In this document: one piece after another, positions 46,202 through 59,523 of the stretch
How the letters are laid out: every line of letters begins with the position of its first letter
Numbering within the stretch: the stretch's first letter is position 1
NCBI RefSeq assembly: GCF_041080675.1
Contig: NZ_CP163520.1
Location: forward strand, 5,828,001-5,892,000
Origin: Streptomyces sp. cg36
Lineage (GTDB): Bacteria; Actinomycetota; Actinomycetes; Streptomycetales; Streptomycetaceae
DNA length: 64,000 nt
Reading direction: 5' to 3'
Program-made: the position numbers and the translations under genes
The notes under the pieces: generated by a model
Told to the model about the DNA's origin: nothing
The model's input: the letters and a program-made list of their open reading frames with translations, nothing else
Database searches by the model: none

Positions 46202-46933
46202 GTGTCCGTCATCAACACCGAGGCCGCGCTGCACGAAGCGCACCGCGACAACCACACGCACCGGGACGTCAACGGCGGCTGGCTGCGCCCCGCCGTCTTC
46301 GGCGCGATGGACGGACTCGTCTCCAACCTCGCCCTGATGACCGGTGTGGCGGGCGGCGCCGTCTCGCAGCACACCATCGTCGTCACCGGCCTCGCGGGCC
46401 TGGCCGCCGGCGCCTTCTCGATGGCGGCCGGCGAGTACACCTCGGTCGCCTCGCAGCGCGAGCTGGTCGAGGCCGAACTCGACGTGGAGCGCCAGCAGTT
46501 GCGCAAGCACCCGGTGGACGAGATGGAGGAGCTGGCCGAGCTGTACGTGTCGCGCGGCGTCGAGCCCGCGCTCGCCCGCGAGGTGGCCATGCAGCTCTCC
46601 CGCGACCCCGAGCAGGCGCTGGAGATACACGCCCGCGAGGAGCTCGGCATCGACCCGGACGACCTGCCCTCGCCCGCCGTCGCCGCCGTCTCCTCGTTCG
46701 GCTCCTTCGCGCTCGGGGCGATCCTGCCCGTACTGCCGTACCTGCTCGGCGCGAGCGCGCTGTGGCCCGCCGTGCTGCTGGCGCTGATCGGGCTCTTCGC
46801 GTGCGGCGCCGTGGTCGCCAAGGTCACCGCCCGCTCGTGGTGGTTCAGCGGGCTGCGCCAGCTGGCCCTGGGCGGCGCGGCGGCGGCCCTCACCTTCGGC
46901 CTGGGCACCCTGTTCGGCACGGCGGTCGGATAA
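46202..46933 (+). CDS. VIT1/CCC1 family metal transporter
   Basis: This 243-residue membrane protein belongs to the VIT1/CCC1 family of iron/manganese transporters. The signature is 'FGAMDGLVSNLALMTGVAGG', then 'FSMAAGEYTSVASQRE' at the metal-binding loop and an acidic linker ('ELVEAELDVERQQLRK') before two more helix pairs. Five membrane segments are visible. GTG 46202 follows AAGGGGAG. In Streptomyces the substrate is unproven but likely Fe2+ or Mn2+. A rho-independent hairpin follows at 46971-47008. Confidence 0.87.
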   Translation: MSVINTEAALHEAHRDNHTHRDVNGGWLRPAVFGAMDGLVSNLALMTGVAGGAVSQHTIVVTGLAGLAAGAFSMAAGEYTSVASQRELVEAELDVERQQLRKHPVDEMEELAELYVSRGVEPALAREVAMQLSRDPEQALEIHAREELGIDPDDLPSPAVAAVSSFGSFALGAILPVLPYLLGASALWPAVLLALIGLFACGAVVAKVTARSWWFSGLRQLALGGAAAALTFGLGTLFGTAVG

Positions 46934-46970
46934 CGGCCGCCTCCGGGGCTCCCCCGCCCCTCCCGCCCGC

Positions 46971-47008
46971 AAGGCCCGTCCGGACGCACCCCCGTCCGGG
47001 CGGGCCTT
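46971..47008. terminator. Hairpin terminator after the VIT1 gene
   Basis: A 15-bp stem (46971-46985 with 46994-47008, one G-T pair) with an 8-nt loop, 37 nt after the stop. Strongly GC-rich; followed by CGCCG rather than T-run. Confidence 0.75.
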
Positions 47009-47117
47009 CGCCGTGCGCCCGGGAGGGTCCCGGGCCACCATGTGACCTATGTCCCTGCACGGGACCGCCCCGAGACCCGTACTATGCGGGAGTATGCAAA
47101 GGCCCGAATAACTAATC

Positions 47118-47144
47118 GTTACTCTACGGTTTCGCCTCTGTGGC
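47118..47144 (-). promoter_or_regulatory. GlnR-type operator candidate (distal)
   Basis: On the minus strand GCCAC-n6-GAAAC-n6-GTAAC, agreeing with the GlnR pattern gTnAC-n6-GaAAC-n6-gTnAC at 14 of 15 scored half-site bases. It lies about 208-234 nt upstream of the gltB start. Confidence 0.4.
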
Positions 47145-47273
47145 GGGCGGGCATAGGCCGTACACACTCCGCCGCCGCAGGCAATGAAGCCTGCCCCGAA
47201 CGGCACGGCGATCGCCGCCCGAGTGTCCGCATGCTGGAATGGACTATCCGGTTCCCGAGATCCATCCCATCAT

Positions 47274-47289
47274 GTAACCTGCACGAAAT
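47274..47289 (+). promoter_or_regulatory. GlnR-type operator candidate (proximal)
   Basis: GTAAC-CTGCAC-GAAAT matches gTnAC-n6-GaAAC with only the last base different, 62-78 nt before the gltB ATG. It overlaps TAACCT (47275-47280), a possible -10 element with TTCCCG (47252-47257) 17 nt upstream, so binding could repress. Confidence 0.5.
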
Positions 47290-47351
47290 TTCGCAGAGGG
47301 CCAACGTCGTCCCTCGGCACAGCACATGCCACGACGACGACGGGAGAGCCG

Positions 47352-51909
<4,558 letters not shown>

Positions 51910-51917
<8 letters not shown>

Positions 51918-53370
51918 CCCCAAGGGCTTTCTCACCACCGGCCGCGAGGTCGCGCGGACCCGCCCCGTGGCCGAGCGCGTCAAGGACTGGAACGAGGTCT
52001 ACGTTCCCGGCTCGCTGCTGCCGATCATCAGCAAGCAGGCCGGGCGCTGCATGGACTGCGGCATCCCCTTCTGCCACAACGGCTGTCCGCTGGGCAACCT
52101 GATCCCCGAGTGGAACGACTACGCCTACCGCGAGGACTGGTCGGCCGCCTCCGAGCGGCTGCACGCCACCAACAACTTCCCGGAGTTCACCGGGCGGCTG
52201 TGCCCGGCCCCCTGCGAGTCGGCGTGCGTGCTCGGCATCAACCAGCCCGCCGTCACCATCAAGAACGTCGAAGTCTCGATCATCGACAAGGCGTGGGACA
52301 GCGGCGACGTCACCCCGCAGCCCCCGGAGCGCCTCTCCGGCAAGACCGTCGCCGTCATCGGCTCGGGCCCGGCGGGCCTCGCCGCCGCCCAGCAGCTGAC
52401 CCGGGCCGGTCACACGGTCGCGGTGTACGAGCGCGCCGACCGCATCGGCGGACTGCTGCGCTACGGCATCCCCGAGTTCAAGATGGAGAAGGTGCACATC
52501 AACCGCCGCATCGAGCAGATGCGCGCGGAGGGCACCAAGTTCCGCACCGAGGTCGAGATCGGCCGGGACATCGACGCCGCCAAGCTGCGCCGCCGCTACG
52601 ACGCGGTGGTCGTCGCGGCCGGCGCCACGGTCTCCCGCGACCTGCCGGTCCCCGGCCGCGAGCTGAACGGCATCCACTTCGCCATGGAGTACCTGCCGCT
52701 CGCCAACAAGGTGCAGGAGGGCGACTTCGTGGCGCCCCCGCTGACCGCCGAGGGCAAGCACGTCGTGGTCATCGGCGGCGGCGACACCGGCGCGGACTGC
52801 GTGGGCACCGCCCACCGCCAGGGCGCGGCCTCGGTCACCCAGCTGGAGATCATGCCCCGGCCCGGCGAGGACCGCCCCGGGCACCAGCCCTGGCCGACCT
52901 TCCCGATGCTCTACAAGGTCACCTCGGCCCACGAGGAGGGCGGTGAGCGGGTCTACTCCGTCTCCACCACCCACTTCGAGGGCGACGAGGACGGCAACGT
53001 CCAGTTCCTGCACCTCGTCGAGGTCGAGTTCGCCGACGGCAAGCTCACCCAGAAGCCGGGCACCGAGCGGAGGATCCCCGCCCAGCTGGTCACCCTCGCC
53101 ATGGGCTTCACCGGCACCGACCAGGCCAACGGCCTGGTGGCGCAGTTCGGCCTGGAGCTCGACGAGCGCGGCAACATCGCCCGCGACGCCGACTTCGCCA
53201 CCAACGTCGACGGCGTGTACGTGGCCGGTGACGCGGGGCGCGGTCAGTCCCTGATCGTCTGGGCGATCGCGGAGGGCCGTTCGGCGGCCCGGGGCGTGGA
53301 CCGGTACCTTACGGGGAGGAGCGCGCTGCCCGCCCCGATCCGCCCGACGGACCGGGCCCTGACGGTCTGA
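51910..53370 (+). CDS. gltD: Glutamate synthase (NADPH) small subunit
   Basis: The 486-residue flavoprotein passes electrons from NADPH to GltB. Cysteines 47, 50, 55 and 59 ('[17 protein letters not shown]') and '[12 protein letters not shown]' form the two 4Fe-4S sites. '[20 protein letters not shown]' binds FAD and '[13 protein letters not shown]' NADPH. The C-terminal '[19 protein letters not shown]' is the second FAD motif. ATG 51910 overlaps the gltB stop by 8 nt, so the two subunits are translationally coupled. It converges with the caspase-HSP90 operon; a shared terminator lies at 53417-53464. Confidence 0.97.
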
Positions 53371-53416
53371 GTCCGCTCCACCAGAACGTCCCGTACAACG
53401 GCGTACGGAACTGAGC

Positions 53417-53464
53417 GCGGCGCCTGCCCCACTGTCCCCGACCGGACGACTGGGCGGGCGCCGC
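53417..53464. terminator. Hairpin between gltD and the convergent conflict-system operon
   Basis: A 13-bp stem (53417-53429 with 53452-53464, one T-G pair) with a 22-nt loop. It lies 46 nt after gltD and 44 nt after the stop of the three-helix membrane gene, so it can end both transcripts. Confidence 0.65.
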
Positions 53465-53508
53465 GATGCTTTCGCGCCCGGTGTCGCGGCCGGGCGCGGC
53501 GCGGGACG

Positions 53509-53964
53509 TCAGCCCTTCGCCGCCGGGGCCAGCCAGGTGACCACCACCGCGCCCGCCACGCTCACCACCCCGGCCAGCGCCAGCCAGCGGGCCCACTCCA
53601 CCAGCACCCAGATCCGCCGGGTGCGGGCCACCTCGTAGTGCAGCACCGGGGTCGCCCCCAGCACCAGCGTCTCGCCCGGCCGGCCGTGCACCGCCGAGAC
53701 GGCCAGCCAGGAGGCGGTGATCAGCGCCGCGAACCCGGTGATCAGCAGAGCGACCACCCACATCCGGTGGCCGTGCGGCAGCTTGCTCAGGTTCTCCTGG
53801 CCCTTGAGCACGAAGACGGTGGTGAGCAGCCCGGTGAGCGAGGCGAGGAAGTTGCGGTACCCCTCGGCCTGCGCCCGGGCCACCTCCAGCTGCCGCCGGG
53901 GGAAGGCCATCTCCTCGGCCCGCCGGTCGGCGTCCCGCAGCTGGCGCGGGGTGAAGGCGCTCAC
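53509..53964 (-). CDS. Three-helix membrane protein, third gene of the caspase-HSP90 operon
   Basis: A 151-residue protein with an amphipathic, charged N-terminus ('RQLRDADRRAEEMAFPRRQLEVARAQ') and three membrane helices (about residues 37-56, 67-92 and 127-147). I do not recognise a family. The start GTG 53964 overlaps the upstream stop by 4 nt, so it must be made together with the Cys-rich protein. Small membrane proteins are common killing or signalling partners in NTP-driven conflict operons; such a role here is inference. A longer open frame upstream of GTG 53964 is only a shadow of the preceding gene. Confidence 0.7.
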   Translation of the reverse strand: MSAFTPRQLRDADRRAEEMAFPRRQLEVARAQAEGYRNFLASLTGLLTTVFVLKGQENLSKLPHGHRMWVVALLITGFAALITASWLAVSAVHGRPGETLVLGATPVLHYEVARTRRIWVLVEWARWLALAGVVSVAGAVVVTWLAPAAKG

Positions 53965-54287
53965 CGCGGCAGCCCCGACGCGGGCCAGTCGAGGTAGAGG
54001 CCCGCGCCGCAGCCGGTGTCCCCGGGGGGCCGGCCCAGATGGACCGAGGCGCAGGTGCACGTGGTGTACCAGGGCGGCGGCGGCACCGCCTGGCGCCGGC
54101 CGGGGAACCCGCCCTTGGGCACGGCGTGCTGCCCGACGGGCCAGCGCTTGGTCATCGAGCAGCGGCAGACCGGGCAGATCCCGCTCACCTCGTACCGCTC
54201 CTGCCCGTCCCGCAGCCGTACCCAGGTGAACCCGGTCAGGGGCGTCGGATGTTCGACGTCGGCGTTGTAGGCGACGGCTGGACTCAT
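53961..54287 (-). CDS. Small Cys-rich, zinc-ribbon-like protein
   Basis: A 108-residue protein of unknown family. Cysteines sit in pairs: 'GICPVCRCSM' (Cys38, 41, 43), 'TTCTCASVH' (Cys77, 79) and Cys93, with His83 nearby, a pattern of a zinc ribbon or treble clef. The start 'MSPAVAYNADVEHP' overlaps the big caspase-HSP90 gene stop (ATGA), and its stop overlaps the membrane gene. It has no membrane segment. A role as adaptor or recognition subunit of the large protein is inference from the tight coupling. Confidence 0.72.
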   Translation of the reverse strand: MSPAVAYNADVEHPTPLTGFTWVRLRDGQERYEVSGICPVCRCSMTKRWPVGQHAVPKGGFPGRRQAVPPPPWYTTCTCASVHLGRPPGDTGCGAGLYLDWPASGLPR

Positions 54288-57200
54288 GCGTCAGGACTTT
54301 CTGTGGGAGGGAGGGTGAGGCCGAACAGCTCGGCGTAGTGCGTCAGCCGCTCCCGTACGCCGTCCTCGGCGAGGTCGGTCCCGGCGGCGCAGCGGGCCAG
54401 GTGGTCCGGGTCCACCGCACCGGCGACGGCGGGGGCGCGGCCGGTGAGCCCGGTGGTGAGGACGATGACGTCCCGCCAGTCGGGCACGGTCTCCCGCACC
54501 CGGGCGTCCGGCTCCCGGACGGTGACGTCGAGGCCCAGGCACCGGAACGGCGCGTACCGCTCGTACGCCCGCCCGAGCGTCCAGCCGAACCGCCCGGCCA
54601 CCAGGACGAGTTCGAGCGGACCCAGCAGCCCCGGCCCGAGCAGCCCCGGGTCGAAGGCGGCGAAGTCGAAGAGGGCGGGCCGCAGGTCTTCGAGCGCGGC
54701 GGCGTCCGGACCGGAGAAGTCGCCGGGGACGGGCGGGGCGCCGAGCGGGGTGAAGCGGGAGAGGGCCCGGACGGTCTCGCCGAGGGACTGGCCGCTGTTG
54801 CGGGCGTGCCGGAAGAGCTGATGGATCGTCAGGCGTGTGCGGAACCCGGCGGGCGCCGCGCTGTCCGTCAGCGCGAGGACGTCCTGGGCGGTGGCCGTGA
54901 GGACCTCGCTGGCCGACGGGATGTCGGGGACCGCCAGGGCGACGTGCTGCTCGGTGTCGTACAGCAGTCGCAGCAGCTGCCCCAGCGGCATCCGCTCCCG
55001 CGCGCTGATCTGCAGCAGCTGGGCGGCCTGCAGGCCCGAGGCGTCCAGGACCGACACGTGCCGGGCCCGCGCGACGCGGTTCTGGGTCACCAGGTCCGAG
55101 ATGAGCAGCGTCGTCAGCAGCCGGCTCCGGTCGGACCACTGCCGCTCCACGCCGTCGAGCTGGCGCACGCAGTCCTCGCTCAGCACCCCGCACAGCTCCA
55201 GCAGCCGCAGGTCCTCCTTGAGCCGGGAGGCGTCGACGTCCTGGGACGTCTGCCACAGCGCGGCCACCAGGGTCCAGGGGCCCAGCGGCTGCCCGGGATC
55301 GGCCACCAGGTGGCACGCGTCGTCGAACCAGCGCGGCGCGGTCCACGCCCGTACCTCCTCCGGCAGGTCCAGCGGCCCCGCCCCGACGGCCGGTGCCAGC
55401 TCGTGCCAGGTGTCGAGCAGCACGCCGACGGGGACCTGGCTGTCGGCCGAGAGCCGCAGCAGATGGAGGGGGCCGACGGCTCCGCGGTTCCAGGAGAAGT
55501 GCAGGGGGGAGTCGAGGCCGAGCAGCCGGCGGTCCTGCCCGCTGAGCCGCCGGTGGGGCAGGGGGTCGGGCCGTGGACGCGCGAGCGAGAAGCCCAGCGG
55601 CGCCAACTGCTCGATCCGCCGCACCAGTTGGGCGTGCTCGGCGGCACTCGGCGCGCGCAGCAGCAGTTCGACGGGGTTCACCCGCCCGTCCCGCCACAGG
55701 TACTCCTCGGGTTCCAGCACGTTGATGAACTGGGCGCCCAGCAGGTTCGCCTCCTTGATGGAGGGGTGTTCGTCACCGAGGGGGCCGTCGAGGTCCGGAG
55801 CGGCCGGCAGGGCCGGGGCGAGGGAGTTGAGCACCCGCAGGGCCGCCGCGGCCTCGGCGAGGGAGACCCCCTCCTGGGCGGCGACGGCCAGGAGCGGGGC
55901 GTGGAGGGCGGGGGTCGTACGGGCCGAGCGGGCGGCGTCGTGGTAGGCCGCGGCGAGCGCGGCCATCAGCCCGGTCACCGGGATGTCCGCCAGGGACACC
56001 CCGTCCGGCACGGGCGGCACCGCCACCCCGGCGATCGCGTAGCGGCGCTGGTGGCGCAGGGCCACGTCGAGCGGCAGCCGGCTCTCGGCGGCGGCCGTCA
56101 GGGCCGGGTACCAGGGGCCGCGCTGGGGCGTGCGCAGCAGCAGGGAGTCCAGGCCGACGGGCTCGGGGTAGCCGGCGGGCCGGACGTCCAGGGCGCCCCA
56201 CTTGCCGGTGATGCCGAGGTGGCCCCACCGCCACTCGTGCAGCAGCTCCCGTTCGTACGTCGGCATGTCCAGCAGCCTGCGGAGGTAGTGCCTGCGCTTG
56301 ATGAGCACCTTGTCCAGCGGCAGGCACCCGGCCCGGGCGAGCGGGACCCGGCTGGAGGAGAGGTCGTAGTCGTCGTACTCCGACTTGAGGATCCCCACCG
56401 CCTCCCGAGGCAGCCCCTCCAGGACCGCGAGCGCCAGCCGCGGTGTCTTCTCGGCGAGCTCCCACAGCCAGCGCAGCGGCACCTCCTCGCAGTCGGCGAC
56501 CGCCTCGCCCGCCGCGGCGAGCAGGGTGTCCATGACGAGGTCCTCGTCGCACGACAGCAGACGGTTGCGGTCCACGCTCGGTACGGGGCTGTGCTTCTCG
56601 CGGAGGTTGAAGACGTGGCCGAACACCTCGGGGGCGTCCTTGATGACCACCCCGTCCAGCAGCAACTGTCCCGCCCCCTGCACCACCCAGGCGTCCGGAC
56701 CCGCCGGGAGCGCGGTCGCGAGCCGGTCCGGGGCCGCCCCGCCCAGCACCCCGGGCTCCCACTCGCCGCTGCGCCCCTTCGCCCCGTCCCGGCCGTACTC
56801 GACCGCCGAGACCGGGTGGTCGCTCACCCACAGCAGCGACTTCAACGCCTCGACCAGGGACGGGGGTTCGCCGTCCTGGGCGCTGAGGTAGAGCCGGACG
56901 CGGGTGCCGCCGCGGGCGGGCGCGTCGTCGGTCTCACGGATCTGCAGGAGGCCCGAGCCGGACTGGATCTCGGCCTGGTGCGGGCGGTCGACGAGGCGCA
57001 GGCCGTGCTGGTCGACCGGGGCCGTCCAGACCACCACCTCCTCCGCGAGCATGAAGTAGCTGAACACGCCGATGCCGAACCGGCTGTTCATCCCGATGTC
57101 CGCGATCTTGGCGCGGCGCCAGTTGCGCCGCTCCTGGACGAAGTCGGGGTCCTGCTCGTAGCGCTTGCCCGCCCGCGCGAACATCGAGGTGAGCTTGGCC

Positions 57201-59452
57201 CAGCTCATCCCCGTGCCGTTGTCCTCGCACTCGATGTACGGGCGGCCCTCCGGGTCCCAGCCCTGGGCGAAGGAGATCCTCGGGGTCCAGCCGGAGTCGC
57301 TGCCGCCGAGCGCGCGGCGGTACTCCACGCGCAGGCTCCGGTGGCGGCAGGCGTCCAGGGCGTTCTGGTAGAGCTCGCGCACCGCCAGCATCTTGTCGCC
57401 GTACAGCTGGGTGCCCATCAGGAGCGGGCGGATCTCGTCCTCGGCCAGCCGGAACCGCTCCAGCGGCTTGGTGTACCGGCCGTCCTGCGGCACCAGGTAC
57501 TCCGTGGTCACCGCCGCCGGGAGCCCGCGCAGCAGCGGCGGGGGCGCGCCGCCCTTCCAGCGGCGGCGCAGCGCGTGCAGCCAGGCGTCGGCGGTGGCGG
57601 CCAGCTCCTCGACGGCCGCGTGCAGGGCGGGGTGCGGGCAGCGGAAGGACACCGCCAGGCCGTACTCCCCGGTGGCGCCCGCCTCCCGGTCCACCGTCTC
57701 GTAGTCGAAGTTCTCCGAGAGGGCCGCCACCATGCCGCGCGGCACCAGCGGCCGGTGCGCGCCCAGGTGGTCGACCAGGACGCTGGACATCCGGCGCGGG
57801 TCGGCGGCCAGCAGCCCGGCCGTCCACAGCAGATGGGCCAGCTCCTCGCCGCGCCACTGGTTGCCCCGCACCGCGCGGAAGGTGCTCCACTGGTCCGGGT
57901 CGTCGGTCTCGTTGATCCGGGGGCTGCCGCCGGGCGCCACCGTGAGATGGGCGAGGACCTGCCGGAGCTGGTGGCCGATCAGCCGCCGCGCGTCGGGGGC
58001 GGGCGCGGCCGAGGAGTCCTCGGCGCCCGCCGCGACCGCCTCCGCCGCCAGGGCCAGCAGCCGGGCCATCGCCTCGTACTGCCCGTCGCTCTCCCACAGC
58101 CGGTCCCAGTCGGCGATGAAGCGGTGCCGCAGCCAGTGGTCGGCGGCGCTCGCCGCGTCGTCGAGGTGGCGCCGCCGCAGGGTCTCGGCGGCGATCCCCA
58201 CCTGGGAGTGGGCCCGGCACACGTCGCGGGCGGCGTCGCGCACCTCGGCGGCATGGTCCCCGCACACCCTGGGCGCGTGTTCCGGGTCGAGCCGGTCGGG
58301 CAGCAGCTCCGCGAGCTCGTCGAGCGCGACGGCGACCAGCCCCTCGTGGACCAGGGGCGCGGCGAGCAGCGCGGCGGTCTCGGCGGGGGAGAGCCGCTCG
58401 CTGCCGCACAGCCGCGCCTCCCGTACGAGGGCGGAGAGCTGTCTCTCGATCCGGACCGGCGAGCGCGGGTCGCCCCACGGGTCGAGGGTGTGGGCGCCGC
58501 TGCCCGCCCGGCTCTCGGCGGTCAGCCGGGCCAGGTCGCTCAGCTTGTCCTTGATCCGCCGATGGGTCTCGGGGCTGCCCGAGGTGTGCTCCCACAGCCC
58601 GGAGCCGAGCACCGAGTCGGTCCAGGCGAGGGCCTCCCGGGAGCCGGTGCACAGCGGCAGTTCGAACGCCCAGCCCTGGCGCAGATGGGCGACGGAGGGG
58701 GTGACGGCGGGCGGCGGCACGGTGAGCCGCCGGGTCAGCCGCCGCACCGCCGTCCTGGTGTAGGCGACGACCTCGCCGAACGTGGTGGGGTGCGAGGTCG
58801 GGGCCAGCGCCTCGGCCAGCGCGCGGCCGAAGTAGCTGCCCTCCACCGGGTCGGCGTACGAGGGCGCGCCGGGCGCCGAGCCGTACAGCCACAGCACGTT
58901 GTCGTACCCGTCGGTGCGGGCGGTGGCGCGCTCGGCCGGGCCGGGGCCCGCGGTGCGGCAGATGTCCAGGCAGATCACCGCGGTGACGTCCGGGCGCAGC
59001 CCGCCCAGCAGCTTCTCGGGGTCCGCGGGCAGCAGCGTGTCCACCAGCAGCGCCCGTCCGCCGCCCGGGAGTTCGTCGCCGGGCTGGGCGTCGGCCGGGA
59101 CCAGGTAGTCGCGTTCGCCGAGCGACTCGCCGTGGCAGGAGAGGTAGACGACCGCGAGGTCGCCGGGCGCGCAGGAGCGGAAGAACTCGCGCAGGCGGCG
59201 CAGCAGCAGACTCCGGGTCAGCTCCCCGTCCCCGGGGTCGGCCCCGGCGACCGCGTACGCGGACTGCTCCAGCGCCTTGGAGACCGCCTCGATGTCGCGC
59301 TCCACGCACTCCAGCGCCGGGAACCGGTCCGCGAGCGCCGGATCCTGGCGCAGGAACCGGGTCTCGGGGACCCCGAGGACCAGCGCCCGCCGGGCTCCCG
59401 TGGTGCCGTCGTCCCCGCCCCGGGCACCATCCGTGCCGGCCGCGCCGCCCAT
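54284..59452 (-). CDS. Caspase-like peptidase fused to an HSP90-type ATPase and helical repeats
   Basis: This 1722-residue protein begins with a caspase-like domain (residues ~22-270): 'VVYLSCHGES' gives His107 and 'ICLDICRTAG' gives Cys165, the metacaspase/caspase dyad. A helical region (~280-670) follows. Residues ~685-860 are an HSP90-type GHKL ATPase: 'VRELYQNALDACRH' (Glu693, Asn697), 'ECEDNGTGMSW' and 'NSRFGIGVFSYF' are the N, G1 and G2 boxes. 'SVDRNRLLS' (~959-967) follows. The last ~600 residues hold degenerate helical repeats. ATG 59452 has AAAGGGG upstream. I infer ATP-dependent activation of a peptidase in an immunity or conflict module. Confidence 0.85.
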   Translation of the reverse strand: MGGAAGTDGARGGDDGTTGARRALVLGVPETRFLRQDPALADRFPALECVERDIEAVSKALEQSAYAVAGADPGDGELTRSLLLRRLREFFRSCAPGDLAVVYLSCHGESLGERDYLVPADAQPGDELPGGGRALLVDTLLPADPEKLLGGLRPDVTAVICLDICRTAGPGPAERATARTDGYDNVLWLYGSAPGAPSYADPVEGSYFGRALAEALAPTSHPTTFGEVVAYTRTAVRRLTRRLTVPPPAVTPSVAHLRQGWAFELPLCTGSREALAWTDSVLGSGLWEHTSGSPETHRRIKDKLSDLARLTAESRAGSGAHTLDPWGDPRSPVRIERQLSALVREARLCGSERLSPAETAALLAAPLVHEGLVAVALDELAELLPDRLDPEHAPRVCGDHAAEVRDAARDVCRAHSQVGIAAETLRRRHLDDAASAADHWLRHRFIADWDRLWESDGQYEAMARLLALAAEAVAAGAEDSSAAPAPDARRLIGHQLRQVLAHLTVAPGGSPRINETDDPDQWSTFRAVRGNQWRGEELAHLLWTAGLLAADPRRMSSVLVDHLGAHRPLVPRGMVAALSENFDYETVDREAGATGEYGLAVSFRCPHPALHAAVEELAATADAWLHALRRRWKGGAPPPLLRGLPAAVTTEYLVPQDGRYTKPLERFRLAEDEIRPLLMGTQLYGDKMLAVRELYQNALDACRHRSLRVEYRRALGGSDSGWTPRISFAQGWDPEGRPYIECEDNGTGMSWAKLTSMFARAGKRYEQDPDFVQERRNWRRAKIADIGMNSRFGIGVFSYFMLAEEVVVWTAPVDQHGLRLVDRPHQAEIQSGSGLLQIRETDDAPARGGTRVRLYLSAQDGEPPSLVEALKSLLWVSDHPVSAVEYGRDGAKGRSGEWEPGVLGGAAPDRLATALPAGPDAWVVQGAGQLLLDGVVIKDAPEVFGHVFNLREKHSPVPSVDRNRLLSCDEDLVMDTLLAAAGEAVADCEEVPLRWLWELAEKTPRLALAVLEGLPREAVGILKSEYDDYDLSSSRVPLARAGCLPLDKVLIKRRHYLRRLLDMPTYERELLHEWRWGHLGITGKWGALDVRPAGYPEPVGLDSLLLRTPQRGPWYPALTAAAESRLPLDVALRHQRRYAIAGVAVPPVPDGVSLADIPVTGLMAALAAAYHDAARSARTTPALHAPLLAVAAQEGVSLAEAAAALRVLNSLAPALPAAPDLDGPLGDEHPSIKEANLLGAQFINVLEPEEYLWRDGRVNPVELLLRAPSAAEHAQLVRRIEQLAPLGFSLARPRPDPLPHRRLSGQDRRLLGLDSPLHFSWNRGAVGPLHLLRLSADSQVPVGVLLDTWHELAPAVGAGPLDLPEEVRAWTAPRWFDDACHLVADPGQPLGPWTLVAALWQTSQDVDASRLKEDLRLLELCGVLSEDCVRQLDGVERQWSDRSRLLTTLLISDLVTQNRVARARHVSVLDASGLQAAQLLQISARERMPLGQLLRLLYDTEQHVALAVPDIPSASEVLTATAQDVLALTDSAAPAGFRTRLTIHQLFRHARNSGQSLGETVRALSRFTPLGAPPVPGDFSGPDAAALEDLRPALFDFAAFDPGLLGPGLLGPLELVLVAGRFGWTLGRAYERYAPFRCLGLDVTVREPDARVRETVPDWRDVIVLTTGLTGRAPAVAGAVDPDHLARCAAGTDLAEDGVRERLTHYAELFGLTLPPTESPDA

Positions 59453-59523
59453 CCCCAACCCCTTTGCTCCCGCTGCCCCCAGATGATTTCAGAAGGGGCG
59501 GGAGCGCGGTCCGGCGGTCGGGA

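Noticed and set aside
54284..59452. Reading the large protein as a plain HSP90 chaperone
   Set aside because: It lacks the HtpG middle and C-terminal order, and a caspase-like domain sits at the N-terminus.
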